Of a stretch of 64,000 bases of DNA, positions 33,727 to 45,111 are shown one piece after another. Position 1 is the first letter of the stretch. Each line of letters opens with the position of its first letter. This DNA is from Miscanthus floridulus. Taxonomy: Eukaryota > Streptophyta > Magnoliopsida > Poales > Poaceae. The notes below the pieces were generated by a model that saw only the letters and a list, made by a program, of their open reading frames with translations, made no database searches and was not told the origin of the DNA. Both the position numbers and the translations under genes were made by a program. The stretch lies in assembly GCF_019320115.1 (NCBI RefSeq), contig NC_089582.1, positions 117,124,637 through 117,188,636 of the forward strand, written 5' to 3'.

Positions 33727-34860
33727 ATGCGTCGTACGCGGGGTTCGTATGTTCCTGGAACTTCACAAGATGAGGATGGTATTCCAGATCTACCACCAGT
33801 TCCAACAAATCTAGCTGATGCTATAACCGCACTTGTCAATGTGACGGCTGAAAATTCCCGTTTGCTTCATGAGATCGCTCTAAGTAATCAGAATCAGATG
33901 CAAGGAAACCATGGTCGCCACCATAACAGACAGGAGGCTACATATGTTGATTTTATAGACACAAGACCACCGGTGTTCACCAAGGCAGATGAACCATTGG
34001 AGGCTGATGACTGGCTTCGAACCATGGAGTAGAAATTTGACCTTATTCCATGCACGAAGTATCAGAAACCTGCATTTGCCGCCCAGCAACTTAGGGGAGC
34101 AGCAAGTGCTTGGTGGGCAAACTTAGTGGCTATGCAACCAGCTGGCATTCCAATAACTTGGGCTGAGTTCCGTGCAGCCTTCAGAGCCCATTATATCCCT
34201 AAAGGAGTGATGGCTATGAAGCTAGATGAATTCCTTGCTTTAAAACAAGGAGATCAAACCGTGATGCAGTATGTGGGAAGATTTAATCATCTGTCCCAAT
34301 ATGCATCTGAACATGTCAATACTAATGCCAAGAAGAAGATGTGGTTTATGAGAGGCCTAAATACCAAGTTGCAGACTATGATGACCACTTGCACCAATGT
34401 TACTTATCATGAGGCAGTAAATATTGCAATTACTTTAGAGTCAAAGTATCGGCAGCATAAGGAGCTCAAAAAGAAAAAGAGTGTGCCGTCTGGATCTTTT
34501 GGGGGAAATCAGAAGAGGCAGAGGGTGATTTATCATCCAGTACATCATAATCGTCCTCCTTATCGTCCGCCATAGTTCCAAGCCGGGCAACAGTCAAATG
34601 TCCATCCTGCTATAACCTATCCAAATTCACAGTCAACCAATGCTTCTGGTGGTAATGTTCCAACGTCCTAGGGTCACAACTATCCATGTTACAATTGTGG
34701 AAGGACTGGTCATTTCTCTAGGGAATGTCCATATCCTAGGCAGGCTAATCAAAATTATCAGAAGGCCCCTGCCAATCAACAACAAGGTCAGGCACCAAAC
34801 AAGAACCACAATCAGAATGCTCAAAAGGGCAAAGATGAGAGGAAGACAGGACAGGTGTTC
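33727..34860 (+). pseudogene. Tekay gag (capsid and zinc knuckle)
   Basis: The frame opens MRRTRGSYVPGTSQDEDG at 33727. The capsid region contains RPPVFTKADEPLEADDWLRT, then TAG (34030-34032), then AFAAQQLRGAASAWWANLV and MKLDEFLALKQGDQTVMQYV, typical of plant chromovirus gag. Stops TAG 34573-34575 and TAG 34669-34671 flank a basic linker, followed by the zinc knuckle CYNCGRTGHFSREC (about 34687-34728). All three TAG codons sit where the family has Gln. Gag normally packages the element RNA. Confidence 0.85.
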
Positions 34861-35580
34861 TATATTCAAGCTGGAGAAATTCCAAAAGGGGAGCCAATGA
34901 TGATGGGTATGTTTCCTGTTGCCAATCACCCTGCAGTTATACTTTTTGATTCTGGCACATCGCATTCATTCATCAATAGAACATTTATCGTGAAGCATGA
35001 AATTTCAATTGGGGCAACAAAGGAAAGTTTCTTTATACAGTCGCCCGGGGGACGTCTGTGTACTAAGGAAATGGTATACCAGGTACCCGTAAACCTGGGT
35101 GGGCATATTTTTCCCACTACCATGATTATCCTTAAGGATTAGGATATAGATGTAATCTTGAGAATGAATTGGATGTATCAGCATAAGGCTGTTATAGATG
35201 CTTTGAATAGGACATTAAGAGTGAGTTTGCCTGATAGTAATTCTCAACTTCTCATCCAACTTCCAACCCTAAGAAGATCAGTGGGCAAGATTTGTGCAAC
35301 TGCTGTCAAAGAGATTAGAGATATTCTGGTAGTGTGTGAATTTCCGGATGTGTTTCCTGAAGATTTACCCGGTCTACCACCTGATAGGGATGTACAGTTT
35401 AACATAGAGTTACAACCTGGAATAGCTCCGATTTCTCGGAGAGCTTATATGATGCCACCTAAGGATTTGGCCGAGTTGAAGACTCAGTTACAAGAATTGA
35501 TTGAGAAAGGGTTTATCCAACCTAGTTCCTCACCTTGGGGATGTCCGGCAATTTTTGTGAAAAGAAAGATGAGACCCTAA
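34861..35580 (+). pseudogene. Tekay protease and start of RT
   Basis: In the same frame as gag, an aspartic protease carries ILFDSGTSHSFI (Asp codon at 34948-34950), interrupted by TAG 35140-35142 in KD*DIDVIL. The linker leads to the RT start with VVCEFPDVFPEDLPGLPPDR and [16 protein letters not shown]. The frame then fails at about 35561-35567, where one A appears to be missing; it closes at TAA 35578-35580 while RT resumes in the next frame. Confidence 0.83.
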
Positions 35581-36800
35581 GGTTATGTGTTGACTATCAT
35601 CCATTGAATGAAGTGACCATCAAGAATAAGTATCCATTACCTCAGATAAATTTGCTTTTTGATCAATTAGCCGGAGCCAAAGTTTTCTCCAAGATAGATT
35701 TGAGGTCAGGATATCACCAAATCAAGATAAGGCTTGAAGATATTCCCAAAACGGCATTTACCACAAGATATAGATTATATGAATATTTGGTAATGTCTTT
35801 TGGTTTGACAAATGCTCCAGCTTATTTCATGTATCTAATGAACTCAGTATTCATGCCTAAGCTAGACAAGTTTGTAGTGGTGTTTATTGATGACATTTTA
35901 GTATATTCCAAGAATAAGAAAGAACATGCGGAACATCTCAGAATTGTTCTGACCCGCTTGAGAGAACATCAACTATATGCCAAGTTTAGCAAGTGTGATT
36001 TTTGGCTTAAGGAAGTGCAATTTCTTAGACATGTCTTGTCAGCCGAAGGAGTTGTAGTTGATCCTAGCAAAGTGAAGGATGTGCTTGATTGGAAACCGCC
36101 AGCCACAGCTCATCAAGTTCGGAGTTTTCTAGGTTTGGCAGGGTATTACCGTCGGTTTATTCTAGATTTCTCTAAAGTATCAAAGTCCATAACTGAGTTG
36201 TTGAAGAACCAAGTCAGGTTTGTCTGGTCATCAGATTGTGAGGAGGCTTTCTAGACTTTGAAGAGACTGTTGACTACTACGCCAGTGTTAGCCCAACCTG
36301 ATATCGAAAAGCTGTTTGATGTCTATTGTGATGCTTTAGGTATTGGTATTGGATGTGTGTTGATGCAAGAAGGCTGAGTTATTGCTTATGCATCCAGGCA
36401 ACTTAAGCAATATGAAGAACACTATCCGACTCATGATCTAGAGTTAGCAGCTGTGGTTCATGCTCTAAAGATTTGGCGGCATTACCTGCTTGGTAATACA
36501 TGCCATATGTATACAGACCACAAGAGCTTGAAGTATATCTTTACTCAGTCAGAGTTGAACATGCGACAAAGAAGATGGTTAGAACTGATTAAGGATTATG
36601 ATTTGGAAGTACATTATCACCCTGGTAAAGCAAATGTGGTTGCAGATGCCCTCAGTCGCAAAAGTTATTGCAATTGTCTGACAGTGAGAACAATGGGTTT
36701 GAATTTATGTCAAGAAATGGAGAAGTTGAATATAGAGGTAATTCAACAAGGAAGTTTGAACAACATAATTGTTGAAGCCACTATTCAAGATCAAGTTATT
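35535..36800 (+). pseudogene. Tekay reverse transcriptase and RNase H
   Basis: After the frameshift, RT reads [60 protein letters not shown] and the active site [14 protein letters not shown] (Asp codons at 35889-35894). Thumb motifs [18 protein letters not shown] and [15 protein letters not shown] follow. TAG 36252-36254 and TGA 36375-36377 interrupt the RNase H domain ([54 protein letters not shown] to about 36660). Apart from the stops, all catalytic motifs remain. Confidence 0.9.
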
Positions 36801-37592
36801 ACTGCTCAGAAGGAAAACAAGGGTATAGCCCATATCAAGGAAAGAGTCAATCAAGTACTTGAAGATATGTTAAGGTGTTGTGTCCTTAACTATTCCAATA
36901 AGTGGGATGAATGCTTACCTTTGGCCGAGTTCTCATACAACAATAGTTATTAGGAAAGCATTAGAATGGCTCTATTTGAAGCACTCTATGGTCGTAGATG
37001 CAGAACATCATTGAGTTGGTCTGAGCCTGGAGAGAGAAGATTCTTTGGAGTTGACCTTGTGAAAGAAACAGAAGACAAGGTTAGGCAAATACAGAGTAAT
37101 TTGAAGATAGCTCAGTCCCGCCAAAAGAGTTATGCGGATAGAAGACAGAGACCATTGGTATTTAACAAAGGAGATTTTGTATATCTGAAAGTATCATGAA
37201 TGAAGGGAGTTACCCGTTTTGGTGTTAAAGGAAAGTTGGCACCCCGATATATTGGACCATATCAAATTTTGGAGAGGTATGGAAAAGTGGCATATCGCTT
37301 GAAGTTACCTGAACATCTCACAGCTGTACATGATGTGTTCCATGTTTCTCAATTAAAGAAGTGTCTCCGAGTGCCTGAACAAACTGTTGAAGTTGAAGGA
37401 GTGGAACTAGAACCGGATTTAACTTATTCCGAATATCCTATCCGAGTGTTAGATCAGAAAGATCGTGTTACTCGAAGATGGACAATCAAGTTCTATAAAA
37501 TACAATGGAATCAACATTCAGAAGAGGAAGCTACTTGGGAATCAGAAGATTACTTGTTCGAAAAGTTTCCAGAATTTCTAGCATCAATATAG
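36801..37592 (+). pseudogene. Tekay integrase remnant and chromodomain
   Basis: The reading jumps from KGIAHIKE straight to [20 protein letters not shown] at about 36840. The HHCC zinc-binding domain and the first two catalytic acidic residues, which precede this point in intact relatives, are absent; the join lies at the position of the catalytic Glu region. The remainder continues [19 protein letters not shown] 36951-36953, ALYGRRCRTSLSWSEPGERR, TGA 37197-37199, then the GPY/F motif APRYIGPYQI. It ends with a chromodomain YPIRVLDQKDRVTRRWTIKF..QWNQHSEEEATWE (about 37430-37560) and TAG 37590-37592. Chromodomains of this lineage direct insertion towards heterochromatin. Confidence 0.9.
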
Positions 37593-37735
37593 AATAGAGT
37601 AATATTAGTTGAGCTAGGTTGTGTTTTGTAAAAGAGACCTCAGCTGTTTTATGGATAGATTTTGTATGTGTTCTTGCGACACATTTCCTTTTCCATTACT
37701 TACCCTATGGCTTTGAATCTCGGGGCAAGATTTCT

Positions 37736-37750
37736 TTTAGGGGGAAGGAT
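37736..37750 (+). other. Polypurine tract of Tekay element
   Basis: TTTAGGGGGAAGGAT directly precedes the 3' LTR, the expected site of plus-strand priming. Confidence 0.8.
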
Positions 37751-40700
37751 TGTAATACCTCGGGTGTTTAAATATTAAAATCTGGCATGTCATCATATGC
37801 ATTGCAAAGCATTTGGTCATATTGCAAACTTTGATATGCATTCACTAAAACAAGTTTACATTTGTGTTATGAGTGTTGAATTGTATTGTTTGACTCAAGT
37901 TCAAAATTTGGTTGGATTTGAATTTTCCAGAAAACCCCGCTTTTCAGCATTTTAACCCTACCCTGAAAATCCATTTCAAAATCTATGCATATTTTGGGGT
38001 TGAGCCTTAAAGCAAAAGTGTAGTGCTTGACATGTTAAGCAAAGTTTATTTTTGGAGTTTTTCAAGTTGTTTAGAAAAATTTGGAGTAATTTAAAAAGGC
38101 GTAATTCGTTAATTTTCCCCTTTTTAAATTCAAAAGTTCATTTCAAAAACTAGACCGAATTAGAAGATGGTTATAAAAGCAAAGTTGTAGAACTTTTGAT
38201 TTTGAACAACTTTTGTTTTTGGAGATTTTTGAGTTGTTATGAAAATTTGAGAGTAATTTGTGAATTTTGGTGAATGACAAACTTGTAATTTCGATGAACA
38301 GTGTTCACCGCTTGCGCTACACCGCCGGCGAGCTTCGGCTTGCTTCCTGTCGTGCGCGTGGCCATCTGGGCATCGCGCTGGTGAGGGAAATGGTTTCGCC
38401 GTGGCTTCCTTGAGCTTCCTGGCCATCCTTTATAACCAGAGCCGTCGCCGTTTGCCCCCGCTCCTTTCCTCTATTTTCCTGTCACTGCCGCCGCAGCTCC
38501 GTCGAGCTTTTGCCGTCGAACCAGCGCCCACGCCATCGCATCAAAGCATGTCCCAGCTCCGCTAGTTCCTTGCGTGTCCAGCAAATCCATCCTTGTGGCT
38601 TGTCTTCACCAGAAACTCACGGTGCGCGCTCTTCTTCCTCGCGGCCGGCAGCATCCCCGTCGCGAGCGCTTCGTCGTGGCCAGAGCTCCACGGTACGCCT
38701 CTACCCCTGCCGAGTCTTGCTTGATCTTCGTCACGATGCTATGGTACTCCATGACCCATTGGTTTCTCATTTTGACCACCACAGCTCCCGGAACATCACC
38801 ACCGACGACGATCAGCTCCGCCGTGCTTGCTCGGAACGTCGACCCACCTCTCCATTGCTCCCCCGGCCTTGTGCTCTACTCAGTCGTGTTTGGGGTGAGC
38901 TGCTGATGCTTCCTGAGCCATCTGTTTAAGCTTCACAGGTCTCACACCGCCGGCGTAGCGCTGCCGTGCCACCACGTCCACCATGGTCGGCGTAGTGCTC
39001 GGTTCAGTCTGTAATTGGTCGCGTTAGTGCCATAGATCGATGCGCTGTGACATAGTGATCATGTTAGTACCCTTGCCGTCACCGTTGGACTCACCATCGG
39101 CGAGAAATCGTCGGTCAGCGCCGTCGCCGTCGTAGTCAGCGCGCGAGGTTAGGGATGACAGGTGGGGTCGGGTTGTCAATGACTCAGCGTTCAAATGGAT
39201 TTTTCTATTTTCAGATTTGAATGAATAGTGTCTGTTTTTGTTATTTTTGTGTAGATTTATTTAGAGCTCCAAAAATTATGAAAATTTTTGTGTGACTTCT
39301 TTGTGATGTAAAGTATTTAAGAAAAATATGAAATAATGTTTTTCAGTAGTTTTTGAATGTGATAAAAATTGCTCAATTTATTAATAAATGGATTTCCATG
39401 ATTTTTCTAGGCTCATTTAATTGTCCAAAAATTATAAAATTTGTTTTGCCACTTAGGTATCATGTAATGAACATTTACTAAAATTTTGAGCTCAATTAGA
39501 ATAAGTTGATTTATTTCATAATTCTGAATTAAATAATTAATTCATAAAAGCAAATAGTAACCTTTAATGATTTAGGTTTTGTTTGTAATTTTGGATTGAG
39601 TGATGATCTTGTGTCATTTGTTGATAATGATCCTTGGCAATTGAATATATGTGTTACAAAAAAGATTTAGTTGTTTGACTTGCAACTGTACCGCGAAGGA
39701 AAGTTGTATTCAAATTATTAATTTTTGTATCCATCATCGAGCATCATATTTCGTATCTCGCATCATGTAAAACATGGCATTGTTATTACGTGTATTGAAC
39801 GAAGGTGAAAACGTGGTAGTTAATCAAGCTGTTGAGGAGGTTAATCCGTCTGTTGAGGTCGGATCGAATACTTATGTAATGTCGTAGGAACCGGACTTTT
39901 TCGTCAACGAAGGCAAGCCCCAGATGCATACAACCCTACCTTGTGTTTTACAAATTAATTTCGCTTTTGCTTTCCGTATTGCATTAAGTGATTAGGAGTT
40001 AAGTAAAAGCCTAATTGGTGCATTACCACCCTTGTTATTCCATATTTACCCTATTACCAGTTTTAAACTCGTATATGCCTAGTTTTGCTTAGCTATGCGT
40101 AGAACAATGAAAGTCGGGCGACTTTCTGTCACCTGCAAGTTTTAAATGGAACATTAGTTAATTATGTTAGCATGTGATATGGGAATGTGGAGTAATAAAT
40201 CTAGACCGGGCGGACTCGGTGAGTGTGAGCCATAAGACATGGAGGTCTTGTGAGTGGGTTCTTTTCGCCTGTGTCAATTAAGATCCATACCGTTGTTGAA
40301 TTGCATGAGGTGAGACTTTGTAGTACTAACCACATACTCCGGTAAGCCTTAACTTGGCAATTCTAGTACGAGAATGGCTACTCGCGCACTGGGAGTGGAG
40401 AGATGGCGGGAATAGCGTGTACCCACGTGGCCATGGGCTGGAATGGTGGAGTACTGTATTCTCAGGTGGCGTGGACCCGTTCTTGTTTTAGAGGATCCAA
40501 GGGTAGGTTGGTATATGTAGGTCGGGGACCTACATATGTCGTGTGGTCTGGAATTCCCAGCTGGGTTTATAATCGGTTCAAATCGTCGTTGCTCCTCGGT
40601 TATGGAGACTCAACTCACTGTTCATCATCGTAGTATTAATAACTGGAACTTGAGAAAGGTTTGCGAAAGAGATTGATATGAAGTTTATGATCTCATTACG

Positions 40701-41343
40701 GATCATGGCAGATTCATATGTGGTACTTATAATGTTTTACCTTTGAATTAGAGAATTTTGTTAAAGAGCTTTTACGCAAAAGAACTTTGATTATTGTTAA
40801 AGCCATACCTTGAATCCCTGAGCCTGCATTCCTAAGTTTATCAGTTAATATTTCGGTTAAGTCTTGTTGAGTACTTTAGTACTCAGGGTTCGTTGACCCT
40901 GGTTGCAGGTGAGCCTCATGAGCAGATCTGTTTTGGATCGTGCTGCTTGACTATCGTTCGTTCTGACGATGAGAAGTAAATGTGTGATCCTTGGGCAGGA
41001 GGTTTATTTTGTGTGTTATGTATATGTTAATTATGCCACTCCACTACTACTATGGTTTGTAATAATTATCGAACTTAGTTTGTAAGGTTTGAAACAACTA
41101 GTTTGTAAACTATGTTATCGTAAGACTTCCACTGTTTTTACTCTGGTGTCGATATTCGAATAAATGTTGTAATACTGCAATAACTCTGTAACGTGATCCT
41201 ACTCGGAAATCATGGATGATTCAGGGTTCCCCGAGGACACCCGACAGTCTTTTTAAGTTCATGGAAACATATGCATAGATGTCAATGGTCGTCGGACAGT
41301 GACAGGTGCATGTGGGCCCTATAACTTAGGAGGTTCTGCCACA
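37751..41343 (+). repeat. 3' LTR of Tekay element (3593 bp)
   Basis: It starts TGTAATACCTCGGG and ends GGTTCTGCCACA. It is 32 bp longer than the 5' LTR, which is explained by a stretch near 39119-39160 (after GTCGGTCAGCGCCGTCGC) that is replaced by a shorter one in the 5' LTR near 30390. The duplicated GCAGC follows. Confidence 0.93.
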
Positions 41344-41348
41344 GCAGC

Positions 41349-41861
41349 GATGTTCTGGCTAGCCTGAGTGAACTATAGGGGATCATCCCCCTCGTTCATG
41401 ATGTTGTGTTGGACCTAGTGGGCGCGACCCTGGGCGCCGCCCACTAGGTCATGCGCATGGGGCGCAACGTGTTGTACCGAGCATGTCGGCACAGGCGGTG
41501 GCTGGTTTTGCCACCATTGTCATAGTTCCTCGGTGTGTACTTGCACAAACATGAGGACCCCCACACGCAGGTCTAGAGGGGTGTGAGTCTACACAGACTC
41601 CGCAACGACCGGTGGCTGTCCCGGAGCGTCCTCCATAGCGCACTCCCGAGATAGACGGTGGCTAGGTGCTACGTCGCCGATGCTAGAGCCATCGCTCTCA
41701 CCCTCGTTATCTAGGAGTTCATGGAAAGTGGTAGGAGCATAGCTCGCCATCCCCAAGAATTTGGATGTTAGACGGGATGGCGACAGCGTCCTTCGGAGCA
41801 TCCTTCGGAGCGTCCTTCGGATGTGAAAGTGGGCCAAACCTTTGTTAGGAAGCCGGTCCAT
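41349..41861 (-). pseudogene. Tat-1 gag, N-terminal part
   Basis: The minus strand reads MASYAPTTFHELLDNEGESD followed by GSSIGDVAPSHRLSREC, a recognisable start of Tat-lineage gag, then degenerates towards 41349, where the Tekay insertion separates it from 29016. GA(T/C)GCTCCGAAG units repeat three times at about 41790-41822. Confidence 0.7.
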
Positions 41862-41899
41862 GAGGGACCCCAGGTTTATGAACCCGACAATATCAGAGT

Positions 41900-42830
41900 A
41901 TTGTACACTAACATATTGACGCGTACATGAATTAGTCCTAATTTCATACTGCTACTTTCTAAACAAATGAGTTAATGAGTTATCAAATACAAACCTTCAA
42001 ATTGGTTGGGTCCCAATCAAGGTTTTGCAGTTCTCAATAATTCAATACTAGGGTATTGTCTTGTTTGGGTCCCAATCAAGGTTCTGCAGTACAAGTTCTA
42101 GAGTTAGGACCTACAATGATAACTCTATCCTATCAAGTTGAGTTCAGAAACAAGTATGCAAAGACAATGACCATAATATGTAAATTGAAGGCACATGTAA
42201 TAATGCACAACTATGAAATTTGAAGAAACATTATTATGTCTATGTTTACTGTGCAGGACTTCTTGATAAAAAACCCAAAGTAAGAGAAAAAGGCTGAACC
42301 TACAATTGGAGCCGAACCTACAACACCAATTAATAGTGATACTCTGGTTGGACTTGTAGGTGAACCTAGAACACCAATTAACAACAATTTAGGAATCAAG
42401 TAGCAGATATTGAGTTGTTGAACACATATATAGGTGAGGATTCAAACCTCGGAACTCGTTGATGACTGGAACAGCTAGCTCATCCTGGCCCTCCTAGCGG
42501 CACCACCTCATGGACACCTAGAGAAAGGGAAATTTAGGCCACACAATGAGGAGGCAGTACTAAACAATCGATGTGAAAAATGAAATGTATATTCAACAAA
42601 GATATGTACATCACAACACACAGTTTATTTGGATTCAGGAAAAAAAGCAGCACACAATGTTCAGGTCGCAGGCCACATTATAGCGATGCAACTTAAACAA
42701 ACATTGTCTAGGAAACATTACAACGAATAATGCAAACCGAATGAACATAGGCCAAACCAAAGAACTCAACATGCATGTTTTTGAAAATAAAACTACATAG
42801 ACTGCCGCAGTAGGAACGCTGCTTGAGATA
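41900..42830. other. No gene seen; single-copy-like flank with a short direct repeat
   Basis: AT-rich sequence without a recognised frame. TTGGGTCCCAATCAAGGTT occurs at about 42006-42024 and again at about 42065-42083. ACACCAATTAA(C/T)A.. also repeats (42329, 42371). Confidence 0.4.
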
Positions 42831-42834
42831 ACAT

Positions 42835-43787
42835 CTACTTCGATCTGGATCTCCTGTCCTCCCAACAGATCTGCAAAAAGTTCAGCCGGCCCTCTTTTGT
42901 TTCCATGGTCAGGAAGTTCCTACGGTCTAGTGTGTTCTTGCAAATAATTAAAGCTTGAGCATGCATAGCATCAAACTCGCACAAACCATCTTCTTTTAAA
43001 ATCTTGATCACTTTGTCCATCTACTCTTCCTGCATGCTCATAAGGTTTTTTTGCTTCTTATGGTCTTTAATGATGTCGGTCAGGTCATTAAGACGGTCAT
43101 CAATGGAAGCACTCTTCTTACTAAGAGGGTTGTTGACAGAATGTTTCCTAGTGGATCTCTTGGAGGACTGACCAACACTCTAGACACCTATGGGCTCCTA
43201 GGACATGTCCTATGGAGTATCATGGCTAGCAGTACTGGGTGTCCTCTTGCGATGATGTCCACCAGAAGAGAGCAACATCCCCCACTCACAGGGGATGTGT
43301 CCCTAAAGAGTCATCAGTAGGTCAAGGCATGAGGGAATTTTGGTCTACTCCACAGCAGATTGGCTATTTTCCTGCACGTGTGCCATGGTTCCATAGGTTA
43401 GAATGACTATAATGGGAACATCCCTAGTACTTTGTAGTCAGAGGGTTAGAAAGAAATTAAGTGGAAGTTAGTACCCTATTGGCACCCTCAAAAAATGAGG
43501 GGTCAGCTATAACGCCTCTAGTATCCAGGTCACGGCCTAGCCCAGTGTGGGTTTGAAGGTCGCGCCAATTAAACAATGCCTGCTTTAGCTCGTTGAACTT
43601 GTTCTGCAGCTGTTTCTTATCATACGGCAACTTCATCGCCTCTCTGAAGGCTGGATACACATTTGCCCATCCGATGGTTGTTAGGCCTTTCTGGTTCCAG
43701 TGCAATAGTTTTTTCTGTCTGATCACTAGGTCTAGAAAGATTCTCGTGATGTTGTCATCCTAGTTAGCACGATGTGTGGTCATCTGT
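42835..43787 (-). pseudogene. Myb/SANT-like domain gene (L10-interacting MYB-like), broken
   Basis: The minus strand, read from about 43787, gives MTTHRAN, a TAG where the family has Trp (about 43761-43763), then DDNITRIFLDLVIRQKKLLH, GLTTIGWANVYPAFREAMKL, QLQNKFNELKQALFNW and HTGLGRDLDTRGVIADPSFF, a Myb_DNA-bind_3 (SANT-like) domain. After a Ser/Thr-rich linker (about 43340-43060) comes a second stop just before MDKVIKILKEDGLCEFD (43020), and the C-terminus ends LQICWEDRRSRSK at 42835. This domain occurs in plant nuclear proteins and in partner proteins of Harbinger transposons; no transposase lies nearby. A GC-rich stretch (43960-44500) upstream may be its old 5' region. Confidence 0.65.
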
Positions 43788-43859
43788 TGCCATGTTGAAA
43801 ATGTATGGTATGATGTATCCAGCATAGAAGAAAAATGTAGCGATTCTAAGAGTTACAAA

Positions 43860-45111
43860 CAACAGAGTTAGGGCGTAAGAAATGGGGACTTGCCTTGGTA
43901 AAATGCTTGGCGTGTTTTGAACGAAGATTGTAGTGCCTGACTTCAGGTGAGGAGCATGATGAAGTGGAGGACGCTACTAGTGTGTGCAGCGTTGAGCAGC
44001 AGTGGTTTGCACATGTAGGAAATCGCTGCAGTGTTAGTAATAGTTCGAATGATAGCGCTGCACTGCGAGAAACAATTGAACACGAACGCAGGTGCAAGAG
44101 AACAAACCTTGGGTCCCCGGATCCGACGAGGCGGCAGGCGATTCTAGCAAGCTAGGAGGCGGATCCGTGGGCGGCGCTCAGGGTAAACCTGCAACACGAG
44201 CACGTGGAGGTGAGATTCGGAGGGGGGGGGGGACGGTGGCCTCGGATTCGGGGGTGCCTTGTTGCCGGCGGACGGGCATCGATGGCGGCAAGTTCTAGGA
44301 GGGATGCGGAGCTCACGGTCACCGTAGAAGCTGTCGACGGTGAGGGGGCGCCCTCACGGTGAAGAGAGGCAGGCGGGGAGGGATCCGCTGACTGCCGCTG
44401 GGGCAGGCACGTCGAAGCGGAGCTCACGGCCACCATGGCCCACGCGGAGGAAAGAGGATGAGGGGCGAGCGAGCGGAAACTCTAGCTATGTGGCTAGCTG
44501 GGGAACAGAACGAGGGAGGGAGCAGAATGCGACCAGGAGATAAGCTTTTAGGTCAGCCGATCGGCTAGACCAGGGCCGCCGAACTGCTGGGCTGAATAGC
44601 CCAGCCAAAACTAGCCCAGCAAACCAATTTTAGCCTAGCCGAATGGAGCGGTTATTTCTGTCCGCGTCCAGATGTCCTTTTTATTCCTTTTTTTTTAAAA
44701 AAGAAGACGTATTGTTCATAGTTTTTTGCATTTTAATGATCCAGAAGGAACTGTGATGTGTGCAATAGTTACGGTACTCTGCTACATTATTAATCTATAT
44801 CTTCTAAACTACATAGGAGAACTTTAATTTTGTGGAATGTCTCATGTTGACATATAGATTTAATTTTGTGGGTTTCTCATGGTAGCCCACAAAATTAACC
44901 ATATATACGGATTTGCGGGCTGACCACTTGTATCCCTAATTTTTATGACGATTCTAGCACCCGAACGTTCGACGCGCGAGTGCGTCCAGACGCCAGTCCC
45001 TTCCCAAAGCCCGCCTGCCCCCCTGCACAGAATAGAACGAAACCCAACCCACCCCCCACGTATAGAATGAAATAGAACGAGACCCGCCCCTGTCCTCCGC
45101 TCCCCACCGCA
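43860..45111. other. Upstream flank of the Myb/SANT-like gene; no gene seen
   Basis: GC-rich to about 44560 with an 11-base G run near 44221-44231, then mixed sequence. GCTGGGCTGAATAGCCCAGC near 44587 is a perfect short hairpin apart from its centre. No protein was recognised. Confidence 0.4.

Larger units (their letters stand above)
29017..41343 (+). mobile_element. Tekay/Del chromovirus (Ty3), full-length, 12.3 kb, internally deleted
   Basis: It has a 5' LTR (29017-32577), an initiator-Met primer site (from 32581), internal genes (32983-37592), a purine tract and a 3' LTR (37751-41343). A perfect 5-bp target duplication GCAGC flanks the whole (29012-29016 and 41344-41348), inside the gag of Tat-1. 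Gene order gag-protease-RT-RNase H-integrase-chromodomain identifies a chromovirus, and the very long LTRs with initiator-Met priming fit Tekay/Del. The integrase core is deleted, and the coding frame has a frameshift and many stops, so the copy cannot move alone. Confidence 0.95.
19600..41900 (-). mobile_element. Tat-lineage Ty3 retrotransposon (Tat-1), truncated, hosts nested insertions
   Basis: The minus strand carries, from high to low coordinate, gag N-terminus (41861-41349), rest of gag (29011 to about 27411), protease and pre-RT region (27400-25785, interrupted by a TRIM), RT (25788-25105), RNase H region (about 24850-23880), integrase (23820-22807) and a 3' non-coding and antisense-ORF region (to about 19600). 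The Tekay element (29017-41343) splits gag. Neither LTR is seen: the left side runs into the RH7 3' flank and the right side ends near 41900. Reading frames contain many stops and shifts. The Tat assignment rests on the DMVGPLKKGPGGF integrase start, GLNILYIDTLDAM protease and VYVDDIVVK RT motifs. Confidence 0.85.
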
